A DNA stretch of 64,000 bases from Chryseosolibacter sp044507775 (GTDB lineage Bacteria; Bacteroidota; Bacteroidia; Cytophagales; Cyclobacteriaceae): assembly GCA_044507775.1 (NCBI GenBank), contig JBIQIY010000001.1:343902-407901 (forward strand), given 5' to 3'. Below, in pieces: positions 8,533 to 17,462 of the stretch (positions within the stretch are counted from its first letter, which is position 1; the number at the start of each line of letters is the position of its first letter). The position numbers and the translations under genes are program-made. Under the pieces are notes generated by a model. It saw only the letters and a program-made list of their open reading frames with translations, had not been told where the DNA came from and made no database searches.

Positions 8533-10188
8533 TCATTTGGTGACCGCCCGCGAAGCGTTCTTGTCGGCGAACGTAATTTCCTTTTGCGCTTTTTTCACGT
8601 TGTTGTTCCTGAGGACGATGTCCCTTGAACCCGCGCCGGTCACATGTATGAAAGTGCCTGTATCCGCCGTGGCTTTTGACTCACGGACAACGCCTTCGGC
8701 AGCGTTATCCATCAGGACCGCGGGGGCGCTTCCCTTCTTTAATCCCTGTCTCCCCTCGAATGAATCGATGACAAAGTCACTGACGTTTTTCAACACGAGC
8801 GCGCTACCCCATTTTTCTTCGGGCTTCTCTTCATCCCATACTACCGACAGATCGCGTATTTTCAATCCGTTCACATTTTCAATCTTCAGCGCGTGAGAGG
8901 ATCGTTTGTCTTTAGCGTTTTCCGGAATCATGTACATCTGCACGTTCGAGATCCGGATGTTTTCCAGGGACTGATCGGGATGACCGGTAATGGTGCTGGT
9001 GCCCATGGGATGTGCTATAATGTTATCGACAATGATGTCACGGATTTTTCCCAACCGCGACGACTCTTCCCTTTTCTTCAAAACGAACTTGCACATTTCA
9101 GAATCTCCCCACCAGTTCCAGTGACGGCGGCTTGTCTCAATGGTCAGGTTGCTGAAGATCACGTTGCTCACGGTAGCACCATCCTGCACATTAATGCCGA
9201 ATCCTTTGTTTGAATTCCTGATGACACAGTTGTTAAACACAACGTGTCGAATATCCGCCTCGGTTTCCGTGCCGATCATGAGTGGCGTCGAAGAAGACGA
9301 CAGGACGCAATTCGTCACCGTGATATTTTCCACCGGGTTTGCTTTCTTGTTATTCCTGGAAATGGCCTTTAACACAATCGCGTCATCGGCAGTCGTGATG
9401 ACGGAGTCGGAGATCGTGACATTGCGAGACGAGCAAATATCGATGCCGTCTGCGTTTACCCCTTTCTCCAGATCGGAATAGATATACACGCCGCGGACAT
9501 TGACGCGGTCGCAGTCGTTCAGTCGGACGGTCCACAAGGGCGAGTTTATGATCGAAACACCGGAGAGCAGGAAATCCGTGGAATCGTTGATGATAAACAT
9601 AAACGTGTTCATGGCTTCGCGACTGCGGTAGTAACGCCGCATATCGATTCCGGCAGCGCGTGCGATTTCAATTTCCTTTACAATCTCGGGATCCACTCCC
9701 GTCATTTCTGAAAAGTCATATCGCGCCAACCCATCCAGCGTTCCCCTACCTGTAACTGCAATATTCCTGGCGTCCTGGGCAAAGATCATCGCTCGACCGC
9801 CCCGAATAAAATCGTTTCGATCCTGGCTGAGAAACAATGTAGCTCCGGCTTCAATATTTAGTGTGACGTGGTCCTTGAGTTGCACGGTGCCCACTGTGTA
9901 CTCACCGGCGGGAACGTTCACGACCCCTCCACCCGAAGTAGTGCAGGCCTCGATCGCATCGCGGAAAGGTTTTGTGGCATTGTCCTTTCGAAGTCCTGTT
10001 GCCCCATACTTCTTCACGTCAAAAACAAGAGGGCTGGAAGTCGCTGTTTTTTCTGCAGTTTGCCCGCGGGCTATGGAAAAAGGCGTGGCCACGAGGCAGG
10101 CACCGAGTGCTGCACTTCCTTTCGCAATCAGCGAACGGCGACTTGACAATCTTTGCGGCGTTAATTGGGGGTTGTTTTTAGCTTCCAT
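8533..10188 (-). CDS. GH28-like right-handed beta-helix hydrolase, Tat-type signal
   Basis: 551-residue exported enzyme. The N-terminus carries a twin-arginine motif SRRSLIAKG (Arg17-Arg18) before a moderately hydrophobic stretch, suggesting Tat export. A YGATG segment at 61-65 and repeated NITVTNC/NVTIS-type coils mark a pectate-lyase-like beta-helix. The GH28 landmarks N-x-D (NADGID, 245-250) and the Asp pair (ADD, 267-269) are present; the usual G-H-G is replaced by a GTETE segment, so it is not a standard polygalacturonase. The closest relative in the window is the gene directly upstream, 9 bp away, a tandem duplicate. Probable role: periplasmic cleavage of a galacturonate-containing or related polymer. 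Confidence 0.8.
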   Translation of the reverse strand: MEAKNNPQLTPQRLSSRRSLIAKGSAALGACLVATPFSIARGQTAEKTATSSPLVFDVKKYGATGLRKDNATKPFRDAIEACTTSGGGVVNVPAGEYTVGTVQLKDHVTLNIEAGATLFLSQDRNDFIRGGRAMIFAQDARNIAVTGRGTLDGLARYDFSEMTGVDPEIVKEIEIARAAGIDMRRYYRSREAMNTFMFIINDSTDFLLSGVSIINSPLWTVRLNDCDRVNVRGVYIYSDLEKGVNADGIDICSSRNVTISDSVITTADDAIVLKAISRNNKKANPVENITVTNCVLSSSSTPLMIGTETEADIRHVVFNNCVIRNSNKGFGINVQDGATVSNVIFSNLTIETSRRHWNWWGDSEMCKFVLKKREESSRLGKIRDIIVDNIIAHPMGTSTITGHPDQSLENIRISNVQMYMIPENAKDKRSSHALKIENVNGLKIRDLSVVWDEEKPEEKWGSALVLKNVSDFVIDSFEGRQGLKKGSAPAVLMDNAAEGVVRESKATADTGTFIHVTGAGSRDIVLRNNNVKKAQKEITFADKNASRAVTK

Positions 10189-10197
10189 TTTCGTTTT

Positions 10198-11835
10198 CTA
10201 TTTTAGTTGCACCGCCTTTTCCAGGCGACTGTTTTCAAATGTTATTTCCTTGCCGGCTTTCTTTAACCGGTTATTTCCTAACCGTATCTCTTTGCTTACA
10301 TCGCCCTTGAGATGGATAAATGTCTGGGTGCCCGCAAGTGCCTGGCAGTCGCGAATGACACCTTCGGAAACATCTTCCATTAAAATGGCAGGCGCAGTAC
10401 TATTCAGCAATCCCTGACGCCCGGAAAAAGAATCGATGACGAAGTCCGAAACGCGGCGCAGTGACAAGGCGCTTTGCCATTTCTCCTGCGTGTCCTCGCT
10501 CCACCGGATGTCCAGATCCCGTATCCGGAGCCCTTCGACATCCTCTATATGGAATGCATCCGTTGACCGCTTGTCTTCATAATTCTCAGGATTCATAGAC
10601 ATCCTGACATTGGATATACGGATATTCTCCAGCGGCTGATCGGGAAGCCCTGCAATTTTGCTCGTACCCATCACGTCCGCGGTGATGTTATCGATGACCA
10701 CGTTCCTGATGACACCAATCTTGGATGAAGGTCTGCGTTTGTCCAGCACGATCTTGCACATTTCCGCATTGCCCCACCAGTTCCAGTGTCGCCTGCTCGT
10801 TTCAATGGTGAGGTTACTAAAAACAATGTCGCTCACCGTGGCGCCGTCAAGCACATCAATCCCAAAGCCTTTATTAGAGTTTCTGATCACGCAGTTGTTA
10901 AACAGCACGTGACTGATCTCTGTCTCCTGCGTTTCAGTGCCGATCTTGAGCGGTGTCGAAGAAGATGTAAGCACGCAGTTTGTAACGGTAATATTTTTGC
11001 TGGGTCTTGCGGGCTTGTCATTTCGCGCTATTGCCTTTATGACGATCGAATCGTCCGCCGTTTCAATCACCGAATTGGAAATCGTCACGTTACTGCACGA
11101 GCAAATATCAATACCATCCGCATTCACACCTTTTTCAAGATCAGAGTAAAGATGGACACCCCGGATAAACACACGGTCGCAGTCATTGAGGCGCACCGTC
11201 CACAATGGAGAATTTATGATCGACACGCCCTCGAGCAAGACATCAGTCGAGTCATTCATTATGAACATGTTCGTATTCATCGCCTCGCGACTGCGATAGT
11301 ATCTGCGCATATCGACACCGGATTCCCTGGCAAGCTCAATCTCCTTCGCTATACGCGGGTCCACCCCCTGCATTTCAGCGTAATCATACCTCGCAAGCCC
11401 GTTTAGAGTGCCCCTTCCGGTCACCGCTATGTTCGTAGCGCTATCCGCAAAAATCATGGCCCTTCCGCCTCGAACAAAATCCTCACGGTTCTGACTGAGG
11501 AATAGCGTTGCACCCGCCTCGAGGTGAAGCGTGACATGGTCGCGCAACTGGACAGTCCCGACTGTGTAATCGCCCGCAGGAACGTATACTACTCCGCCGC
11601 CATTACCGGTGCATGTTTCAATTGCCTGACGGAACGGCTGTGTCGCGTTTCCATCCCGACTACCTGTAGCTCCGAAATCCCGGACGTTGTAAACAGAAGC
11701 CGGTGGGGCCTCTGTGGCAGAAAAGTTATGCTCAACGGGGTTGGCAACAGCAGGAACTACGAGCCCCGCGCCAAGCCATGCTGCTCCGCTTTTCAGCACC
11801 GAGCGCCGGCTTGATCCAGTTTCATTTTTATTCAT
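10198..11835 (-). CDS. GH28-like right-handed beta-helix hydrolase, tandem paralog
   Basis: 545 residues from the ATG at 11835; a longer frame to 11886 exists, but the inner Met puts the twin-arginine motif SRRSVLKSG (Arg10-Arg11) near the N-terminus as in Tat signals. The mature sequence parallels the downstream gene along its whole length: YNVRDFGATG, NADGIDICS, ADDSIVIKA, GTETQ in place of G-H-G, and RRHWNWWG. The two genes clearly arose by duplication and have since diverged, which suggests different linkages or chain lengths. It starts about 105 bp after the SusD gene in the same operon. Confidence 0.8.
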   Translation of the reverse strand: MNKNETGSSRRSVLKSGAAWLGAGLVVPAVANPVEHNFSATEAPPASVYNVRDFGATGSRDGNATQPFRQAIETCTGNGGGVVYVPAGDYTVGTVQLRDHVTLHLEAGATLFLSQNREDFVRGGRAMIFADSATNIAVTGRGTLNGLARYDYAEMQGVDPRIAKEIELARESGVDMRRYYRSREAMNTNMFIMNDSTDVLLEGVSIINSPLWTVRLNDCDRVFIRGVHLYSDLEKGVNADGIDICSCSNVTISNSVIETADDSIVIKAIARNDKPARPSKNITVTNCVLTSSSTPLKIGTETQETEISHVLFNNCVIRNSNKGFGIDVLDGATVSDIVFSNLTIETSRRHWNWWGNAEMCKIVLDKRRPSSKIGVIRNVVIDNITADVMGTSKIAGLPDQPLENIRISNVRMSMNPENYEDKRSTDAFHIEDVEGLRIRDLDIRWSEDTQEKWQSALSLRRVSDFVIDSFSGRQGLLNSTAPAILMEDVSEGVIRDCQALAGTQTFIHLKGDVSKEIRLGNNRLKKAGKEITFENSRLEKAVQLK

Positions 11836-11940
11836 AAGAATTTTAGTCCTGGTTTGTCTGGGGACGATATCATAATCTGGCGACATAATTATAAATGAAG
11901 GGACGGAAAATTCGCCCCTTCATAAGTTGGATCCACCTGA

Positions 11941-13818
11941 TCAATTGTATCCCGGATTCTGTTTCAGCATCGGAATACCGTCGACTTTGCTGAGGTTGAT
12001 CTGATTTTGCGGTATGGGATAATAATTGTTTTTCGGGTCGGCAAAATGTCCTGCGCCGATCGTCGGGACGATCGTACTTTCAAACTCAAAAAACGCGTTG
12101 AGCTTCTCCTCGGCAATTCCCCAACGCACGAGATCGAAGAACCGGTGACCCTCCAGCGCAAGCTCGAGTTTGCGCTCAAAGTAAATTGCTTTCAGCGCTT
12201 CATCTTCGCCGGCAAACGTTGCCGGATACTCGGCAATGCTGTAGTTCGGATCAGTGTACTCCTGCCAGTTGTTAATATCGGAAGAGTTGCCTCCGAGAAA
12301 GACGAAAGTGCTATGCGTATCTTCCCGAACAACCCACGCTCTTACCGTAGTGATTCCCAGCGCAAGCATTTCCGCCTCGCTTGATACAATGGCGGAAGCA
12401 TACGCACGATTCTGATCCGTGTTTACCCATGATGAGTTAGCCGCGCGCTTTCTTACGCGATTGACATAATCCGTGGCGTCGTCAAAATTGCCGAGATGCG
12501 CTTCAACTTCAGCCGCCATTAGCAAAACGTCGGCAAAGCGGATGATATTGACATTGATAGCAGTGCCGGGCGACCACGATATGCTGGCATCTTCGTCGGC
12601 GCGCGCTTGCCAGTAGATATTCTTCTTGGCTGAATAAGGTCCGCCTGCATCCTGATCGCGTACCCACGTCGAACCGGGGTGTGGTCCCCAATCCAGGAAC
12701 GGAACTCCGCGTCTGCCGACAGTCCAGTCAAGACGGGGATCCAGTTCACCTGTGTAAGTATTGAATTTTTCACTGCTGCTGACATCAATATCCGCCGTGA
12801 CATTGACTGCATTGTAACTATCAGCAAGTGGCAGTCCGCTCGCATCTGTTCTGTACGAATTCACCAGGTCCTGCGTGGGCTGATAAAAACCGCAGCAAAG
12901 GAAAGGACTATTGTAGGGAAAGTTCAGGCGCTGACCGTTGTTGGAATTCAATTGATCGCCTGTTCCTTCGTCGCCGATCTGTTGTACTGAAAATACTGCC
13001 TCTGGGTTGGTAGCTTCAAGGGCAGGCTCGAAGTTATTTCTAAAGTTGGCAGCGAGGCCGTAAGGTACTCCGGCCGACGTGGTTCCCTGAGTGATGATGT
13101 CATCATACAAAGGTTTGGCATCCGTCCATTTTTGTTGATAGACGTATGTCTTGGCGAGATATGCCGCAGCGGCCCATGAGTTGGCGCGGCCGATTTCTCC
13201 CTGTGTTGCAGGCAGATTGTCCAGGGCAAACTGAAAATCCTCCTCGATGAAAGGCCAAATATCCTGATCATTCGGCTGATTGAAGTCCGTAGTATTCTCA
13301 TTGATCCAGGGAACCATGTTGAAAGTACGCTTCAGTTCGAAGTAAAAGTGTCCTCTCAGGAAGCGGGCTTCAGCCGCAGCGGAGGACTTCTCTCCTTCCG
13401 TCATGTCCTCCACTTGCGGGAGCGTCTTAAGGACCGAATTCGCGCGAGAGATTCCCTCGTAAAGTGCGCGCCAGCGGCTATCGAAGAACGACATTTCCGG
13501 AGTTGCCTGACCGGTGGCCAGTGTAAAGATCTGGCTCTGGTCATAAGGCGCGCTTCCCTTGTGGGCATCACCTCCGGCAACACTGCCATAGACCCAGTTA
13601 TCAGGAGAAGTGCGCCAGGTATCGCCGATCACAGCGCCATCCAATGCACCGTAGACACCAATCACCATCGCGCGGATGCCCTGCTTATTGGATAGTACGT
13701 CCTGGCTTAGCGAACCCTGCGCGGGGATGTCCAGGAACGAATCATCGCAAGCGTACAGCGCGAACCCGAGGGTCATCGCCAGTATCACTTTCTTTATGGT
13801 CTTCCGTATGTTTTTCAT
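11941..13818 (-). CDS. SusD/RagB-family glycan-binding lipoprotein
   Basis: 625-residue surface lipoprotein that caps a SusC channel and binds the polymer. The lipobox is LYAC with Cys24, followed by DDSFLDIPAQG, the standard SusD beginning. The N-terminal TPR-like part (KSSAAAEARFLRGHFYFEL, about 140-160) and the C-terminal FERKLELALEGHRFFDLVRWG motif (around 570-590) are hallmark RagB/SusD segments. It ends YPIPQNQINL...NPGYN, the usual tail. It lies 38 bp downstream of the SusC gene and upstream of the GH28-like pair, defining a polysaccharide-utilization locus. Confidence 0.95.
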   Translation of the reverse strand: MKNIRKTIKKVILAMTLGFALYACDDSFLDIPAQGSLSQDVLSNKQGIRAMVIGVYGALDGAVIGDTWRTSPDNWVYGSVAGGDAHKGSAPYDQSQIFTLATGQATPEMSFFDSRWRALYEGISRANSVLKTLPQVEDMTEGEKSSAAAEARFLRGHFYFELKRTFNMVPWINENTTDFNQPNDQDIWPFIEEDFQFALDNLPATQGEIGRANSWAAAAYLAKTYVYQQKWTDAKPLYDDIITQGTTSAGVPYGLAANFRNNFEPALEATNPEAVFSVQQIGDEGTGDQLNSNNGQRLNFPYNSPFLCCGFYQPTQDLVNSYRTDASGLPLADSYNAVNVTADIDVSSSEKFNTYTGELDPRLDWTVGRRGVPFLDWGPHPGSTWVRDQDAGGPYSAKKNIYWQARADEDASISWSPGTAINVNIIRFADVLLMAAEVEAHLGNFDDATDYVNRVRKRAANSSWVNTDQNRAYASAIVSSEAEMLALGITTVRAWVVREDTHSTFVFLGGNSSDINNWQEYTDPNYSIAEYPATFAGEDEALKAIYFERKLELALEGHRFFDLVRWGIAEEKLNAFFEFESTIVPTIGAGHFADPKNNYYPIPQNQINLSKVDGIPMLKQNPGYN

Positions 13819-13856
13819 TTTATATCTGATTTAATATTCAACGGTTGTCTGAAATT

Positions 13857-16800
13857 TTAGAAGCTGAGATTCAGTCCTAACTGAAACTGGCGGAAACTCG
13901 CGTATGTTGCTGTGTCGACGCCACCCGGAACCTGAGGATCCAGTCCGCTGTATCCCGTAAAGGTGAAGGGGTTGGAAGCCTGCGCAAAGACCCGCAGTCC
14001 TGACACACCAATTCTGTCCATCAACGCTCCGGGCAACGTATAGCCGAGGATAATCTGCTGAACACGCAGGTACGATCCGTTCTCTACGTAGTAGTTGGTG
14101 TTGGCGCCTGAAGCGCTGAAGTTCTGGGAATTCTCCTGAATGGGCAGCGTTGCATTGCGGTTTTCCGGCGTCCAGGAATCATAGAGTGCACGGTGACTTT
14201 TCGCGCCTTCCAGGAACGGATAAAAATCGAGGTAGCGCTTGTAGGCCGCCCATACTTCGTTGCCTTGTGATCCGTAGAAGAATACGTTGAAATCGAAATT
14301 CTTGTAGTTCAATCCGATGTCAAGACCGTAAGTAAAATCCGGGTGCGGACTACCGAGCATCTTCTGATCGCTGTCGGTGATTCGTCCGTCGTTGTTGATA
14401 TCTGCAAAACGGTAACGACCGACGGCAGCTGCGTTTTGGTAGTTTCCTCCGGCGGCCGCATTCGCTTCAGCAAGCTCTTGCGGTGTCTGCCAGAAACCCT
14501 GGATGGTATATCCATAGAAACTGTTCATCGGATAGCCGACCTCGTTGCGATCTGTATTTCCTCCGAAGAATTCAATTCCGTCGGCGATGTACACGATCTC
14601 ATTGCGGTATGCCGTAAACGTGAGTTTGGCGTCATACTTCAGATCGCCGGCGATTGTACCGTATGTGCCGACCGAGGCATCAACTCCGCGGTTGGTAACT
14701 TTTCCAACGTTGACAGAGGGTACACGCGCCATGCCCATGGTTCCGGGCAGCGTCACGTTATACAACAAATCGTTGATATCCTTCCGGTAGAACTCCACCA
14801 TCAGCTCCAGGCGATCATTGAAGAGCAACGCGTCGATTCCGATATTTCCGCTCACATTTTCCTCCCAACGCGCATCGGCATTGCCAATGCGATCCTGGCG
14901 GAAACCGAGCTGGGTTTGGGAGTTGCTTCCATCAATAGCATAGTAAGACGTTCCTTGTGAAGGTGTGAACAGCGTGTAGGGGTTATCAGGACTTACGTTA
15001 AGCTGATTTCCCACGATACCGTAACCCGCGCGAAGTCTCAGATCCGTCACCCATGAGACGCCATCCATGAAGCTTTCTTCGGATACACGCCACGCCACGC
15101 TTCCTGCTGGAAACGTACCCCAGCGGTTGTCGCCGATGAAACGGGAAGAACCGTCGCGCCGAAGTGTGGCACTCAGGATATAGCGGTTGTTGTAACTGTA
15201 ATCAAGTCTTCCGAAGTATGAAAACAATCCGTCCATATTGCGGGAACTGTAATTCGTCTTGCTTCCTGATCCTGTGCTGAGATTCACGTAGTTCGGATCA
15301 AATGAAAAGTAATCCATCGTGCTGCCGCCTACACTTCCACTTTCGTTCTTATAGGCTTCCGTGCCTACCATGACGTTCAGATCATGAACGTTATTGAATG
15401 AATGTTTGAAGTTCAGCGTATTTGACCAAACCCAGTTGTTTCCGTACGACGAGTTACTGCTGTAGCTGCTGTTGACGTTATTTTCAGCGTTTTCATATTC
15501 CGGATAGGTAAAGGTATGGCTTCTACCGGACGATAGTTGTCCACCGAGGCTGGTCCGGAACGTAAACTGCTTCAGAAAAGTCACTTCCGCGTAGGCGTTT
15601 CCAAACAACCGGTTGTTGTGCGCCATGTCATTGCGTGTGCGCTTCATTTGCGCTACCGGATTGTTACCGGATCCAATCCCCGCAGGGCCTGCAAAATTTC
15701 CGGCAATGTCGTACACCGGAATGATCGGTTGCTGCGTAAACGACATCCCGATCGGACTGGTCTGCCCGGTTCCAATGGTGGGATTTCTCGTCATTGAAAA
15801 AGTCAGGTTCTGCCCGATCCTTACGTTGTTATTGACATTGAATTCCGAATTAATCCGGAAGGTAGTCCGCTTGTGGAAAGTTTCAATTACCGTTCCCTGC
15901 TGGTCAAGGTGATTGAAGGAAAGATAAAAATTACCGAGGTCACCTCCGCCGCTGATGGAAAGGTTGTGGTTGGTAGTAAGCGCAGGACGAACCAGTTCGG
16001 CATACCAGTCAGTGCCTTTCTTATTCGCGCGTACGATCTGGTTAAACGTTGCGAGTTCCGCAGATCCACCGGTATATTCGGGGTTTACATAATAAGTCGA
16101 CTCATCGACTTCGCCCTGCATCGCGCCAATGGGACGAATATAGTCGGGAAGCCGGGGTTCGGGACCATTGCCGTAAAGAGCATCAGGCCTGGGGTTGCCT
16201 CCCGAGTTTTCGATTGCCTTCCATTTCAGCTGTGCCATCTCAATCGGGCTGAGCACGTTCCAGACGTTATTTTCCCGAGGTACTTCGTATCCAGCGGTAA
16301 CGCTGTAGTTTACCTTCACATTTCCTTTTCCTTTTTTCGTCGTGATAACGATTACACCGTTCGAGGCGCGCGATCCGTAGATGGAAGCCGCAGATGCATC
16401 CTTCAGCACTTGCATCGATTCGATATCCGAGGGGTTTAGCGTGTTGACGTCCTGAGTAGGCACGCCATCTACAATATAGAGTGGATCATTGTTGCCAAAT
16501 GTGTTGATACCGCGTATGCGCACAACCGGTGCTTCTCCGGGCTGGCCTGAAGAGATAACCGTCACGCCCGCCGCGCGCCCCTGCAACTGTTTGCCTACCT
16601 GCTGGGAATAGCCTGATGCCGCGCGGTCGACGTCGACAATGGCAATCGACCCCGATATGTCTGCCTTGCGCTGCGTTCCGTAGCCAACGACTACCACCTC
16701 GTCCAACGCCTGGACGTCTGCCGGCAACGCGAGGTCAATCCTGTTCCTGCCATTTACCTGAATTTCCTGAGTCGCATAACCGATGAATGAAAAAACCAGC

Positions 16801-17054
16801 GTGGCATCCGCGCCGGGTACCTCGATGGAATAGTTGCCTTCGCCGTCAGTCACGGTGCCGACGTTCGTGCCTTTGATAAGGACGTTCACACCGGGGAGCG
16901 ATTCGCCCTCCTCTTCCGAAGTCACCGTCCCGGTGACCTGCAGACCCTGCGCCTGTAAATAGCTGTTGCAGGCGAGAAGCCACGCCAGCAACATCGTCAG
17001 CCTTCGTCCCATTCGGACGAATGGCCGGATTGCATTAGTAAACTTGTTATTCAT
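13857..17054 (-). CDS. SusC/RagA TonB-dependent outer-membrane transporter (locus 1)
   Basis: 1065 residues from the ATG at 17054; a longer frame to 17093 adds 13 residues that push the signal peptide inward, so the inner start is preferred. After a signal peptide (cleavage near LQA-Q, 35) comes a carboxypeptidase-regulatory-like domain (VTGTVTSEEEGESLPGVNV), a TonB-box-like DEVVVVGYG segment, the plug (QLQGRAAGVTVIS; RIRGINTFGNNDPLYIVDG) and a 22-strand barrel ending in GLNLSF with a terminal Phe. It imports oligosaccharides delivered by the SusD partner using TonB energy. It heads the operon; the 400 bp upstream is AT-rich. Confidence 0.95.
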   Translation of the reverse strand: MNNKFTNAIRPFVRMGRRLTMLLAWLLACNSYLQAQGLQVTGTVTSEEEGESLPGVNVLIKGTNVGTVTDGEGNYSIEVPGADATLVFSFIGYATQEIQVNGRNRIDLALPADVQALDEVVVVGYGTQRKADISGSIAIVDVDRAASGYSQQVGKQLQGRAAGVTVISSGQPGEAPVVRIRGINTFGNNDPLYIVDGVPTQDVNTLNPSDIESMQVLKDASAASIYGSRASNGVIVITTKKGKGNVKVNYSVTAGYEVPRENNVWNVLSPIEMAQLKWKAIENSGGNPRPDALYGNGPEPRLPDYIRPIGAMQGEVDESTYYVNPEYTGGSAELATFNQIVRANKKGTDWYAELVRPALTTNHNLSISGGGDLGNFYLSFNHLDQQGTVIETFHKRTTFRINSEFNVNNNVRIGQNLTFSMTRNPTIGTGQTSPIGMSFTQQPIIPVYDIAGNFAGPAGIGSGNNPVAQMKRTRNDMAHNNRLFGNAYAEVTFLKQFTFRTSLGGQLSSGRSHTFTYPEYENAENNVNSSYSSNSSYGNNWVWSNTLNFKHSFNNVHDLNVMVGTEAYKNESGSVGGSTMDYFSFDPNYVNLSTGSGSKTNYSSRNMDGLFSYFGRLDYSYNNRYILSATLRRDGSSRFIGDNRWGTFPAGSVAWRVSEESFMDGVSWVTDLRLRAGYGIVGNQLNVSPDNPYTLFTPSQGTSYYAIDGSNSQTQLGFRQDRIGNADARWEENVSGNIGIDALLFNDRLELMVEFYRKDINDLLYNVTLPGTMGMARVPSVNVGKVTNRGVDASVGTYGTIAGDLKYDAKLTFTAYRNEIVYIADGIEFFGGNTDRNEVGYPMNSFYGYTIQGFWQTPQELAEANAAAGGNYQNAAAVGRYRFADINNDGRITDSDQKMLGSPHPDFTYGLDIGLNYKNFDFNVFFYGSQGNEVWAAYKRYLDFYPFLEGAKSHRALYDSWTPENRNATLPIQENSQNFSASGANTNYYVENGSYLRVQQIILGYTLPGALMDRIGVSGLRVFAQASNPFTFTGYSGLDPQVPGGVDTATYASFRQFQLGLNLSF

Positions 17055-17462
17055 TTGACAGCGTTTATTGGTTAGATTAAGTTTTGTATACATTTAATGA
17101 ATCATTCTGGCTTAATCAGGCCGGCGATACAGATACTGCGTACCGGAATGTAGAGAGGGCTTTAACAGGCATAAATGGCTGTTTTCGAGGTAAAACTATC
17201 CTTTAATGCCCTCATCGCCACTACCACTGGTATAAATTACCGAATAAATATATACATTACTTTAAAATTTTTGTTTACATTTAATTTATTATTGAATACG
17301 ATGAAGATGGGCCATCGGCGGCGAAGGCGGAGAAATGACTGCCGTAGCAGGCACCTGATTATGTTCGAGAATTCAGGGGTATTTTGTAAGATGTGAACCG
17401 GGTCGGGATGACCGCGGAAGGCGAATTTGAACGGATCCGTTCAGGTATTTGCAACGGCTGGC
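17055..17462. other. Intergenic leader of the locus-1 operon and 3' side of cstA
   Basis: About 400 bp with no convincing gene. The stretch 17230-17300 is strongly AT-rich and holds TATATTTA on the minus strand, one base from the TAnnTTTG consensus, but without a clear -33 partner. It probably contains the SusC promoter. No anti-sigma, hybrid two-component or SusR-type regulator lies next to the locus. Confidence 0.4.
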
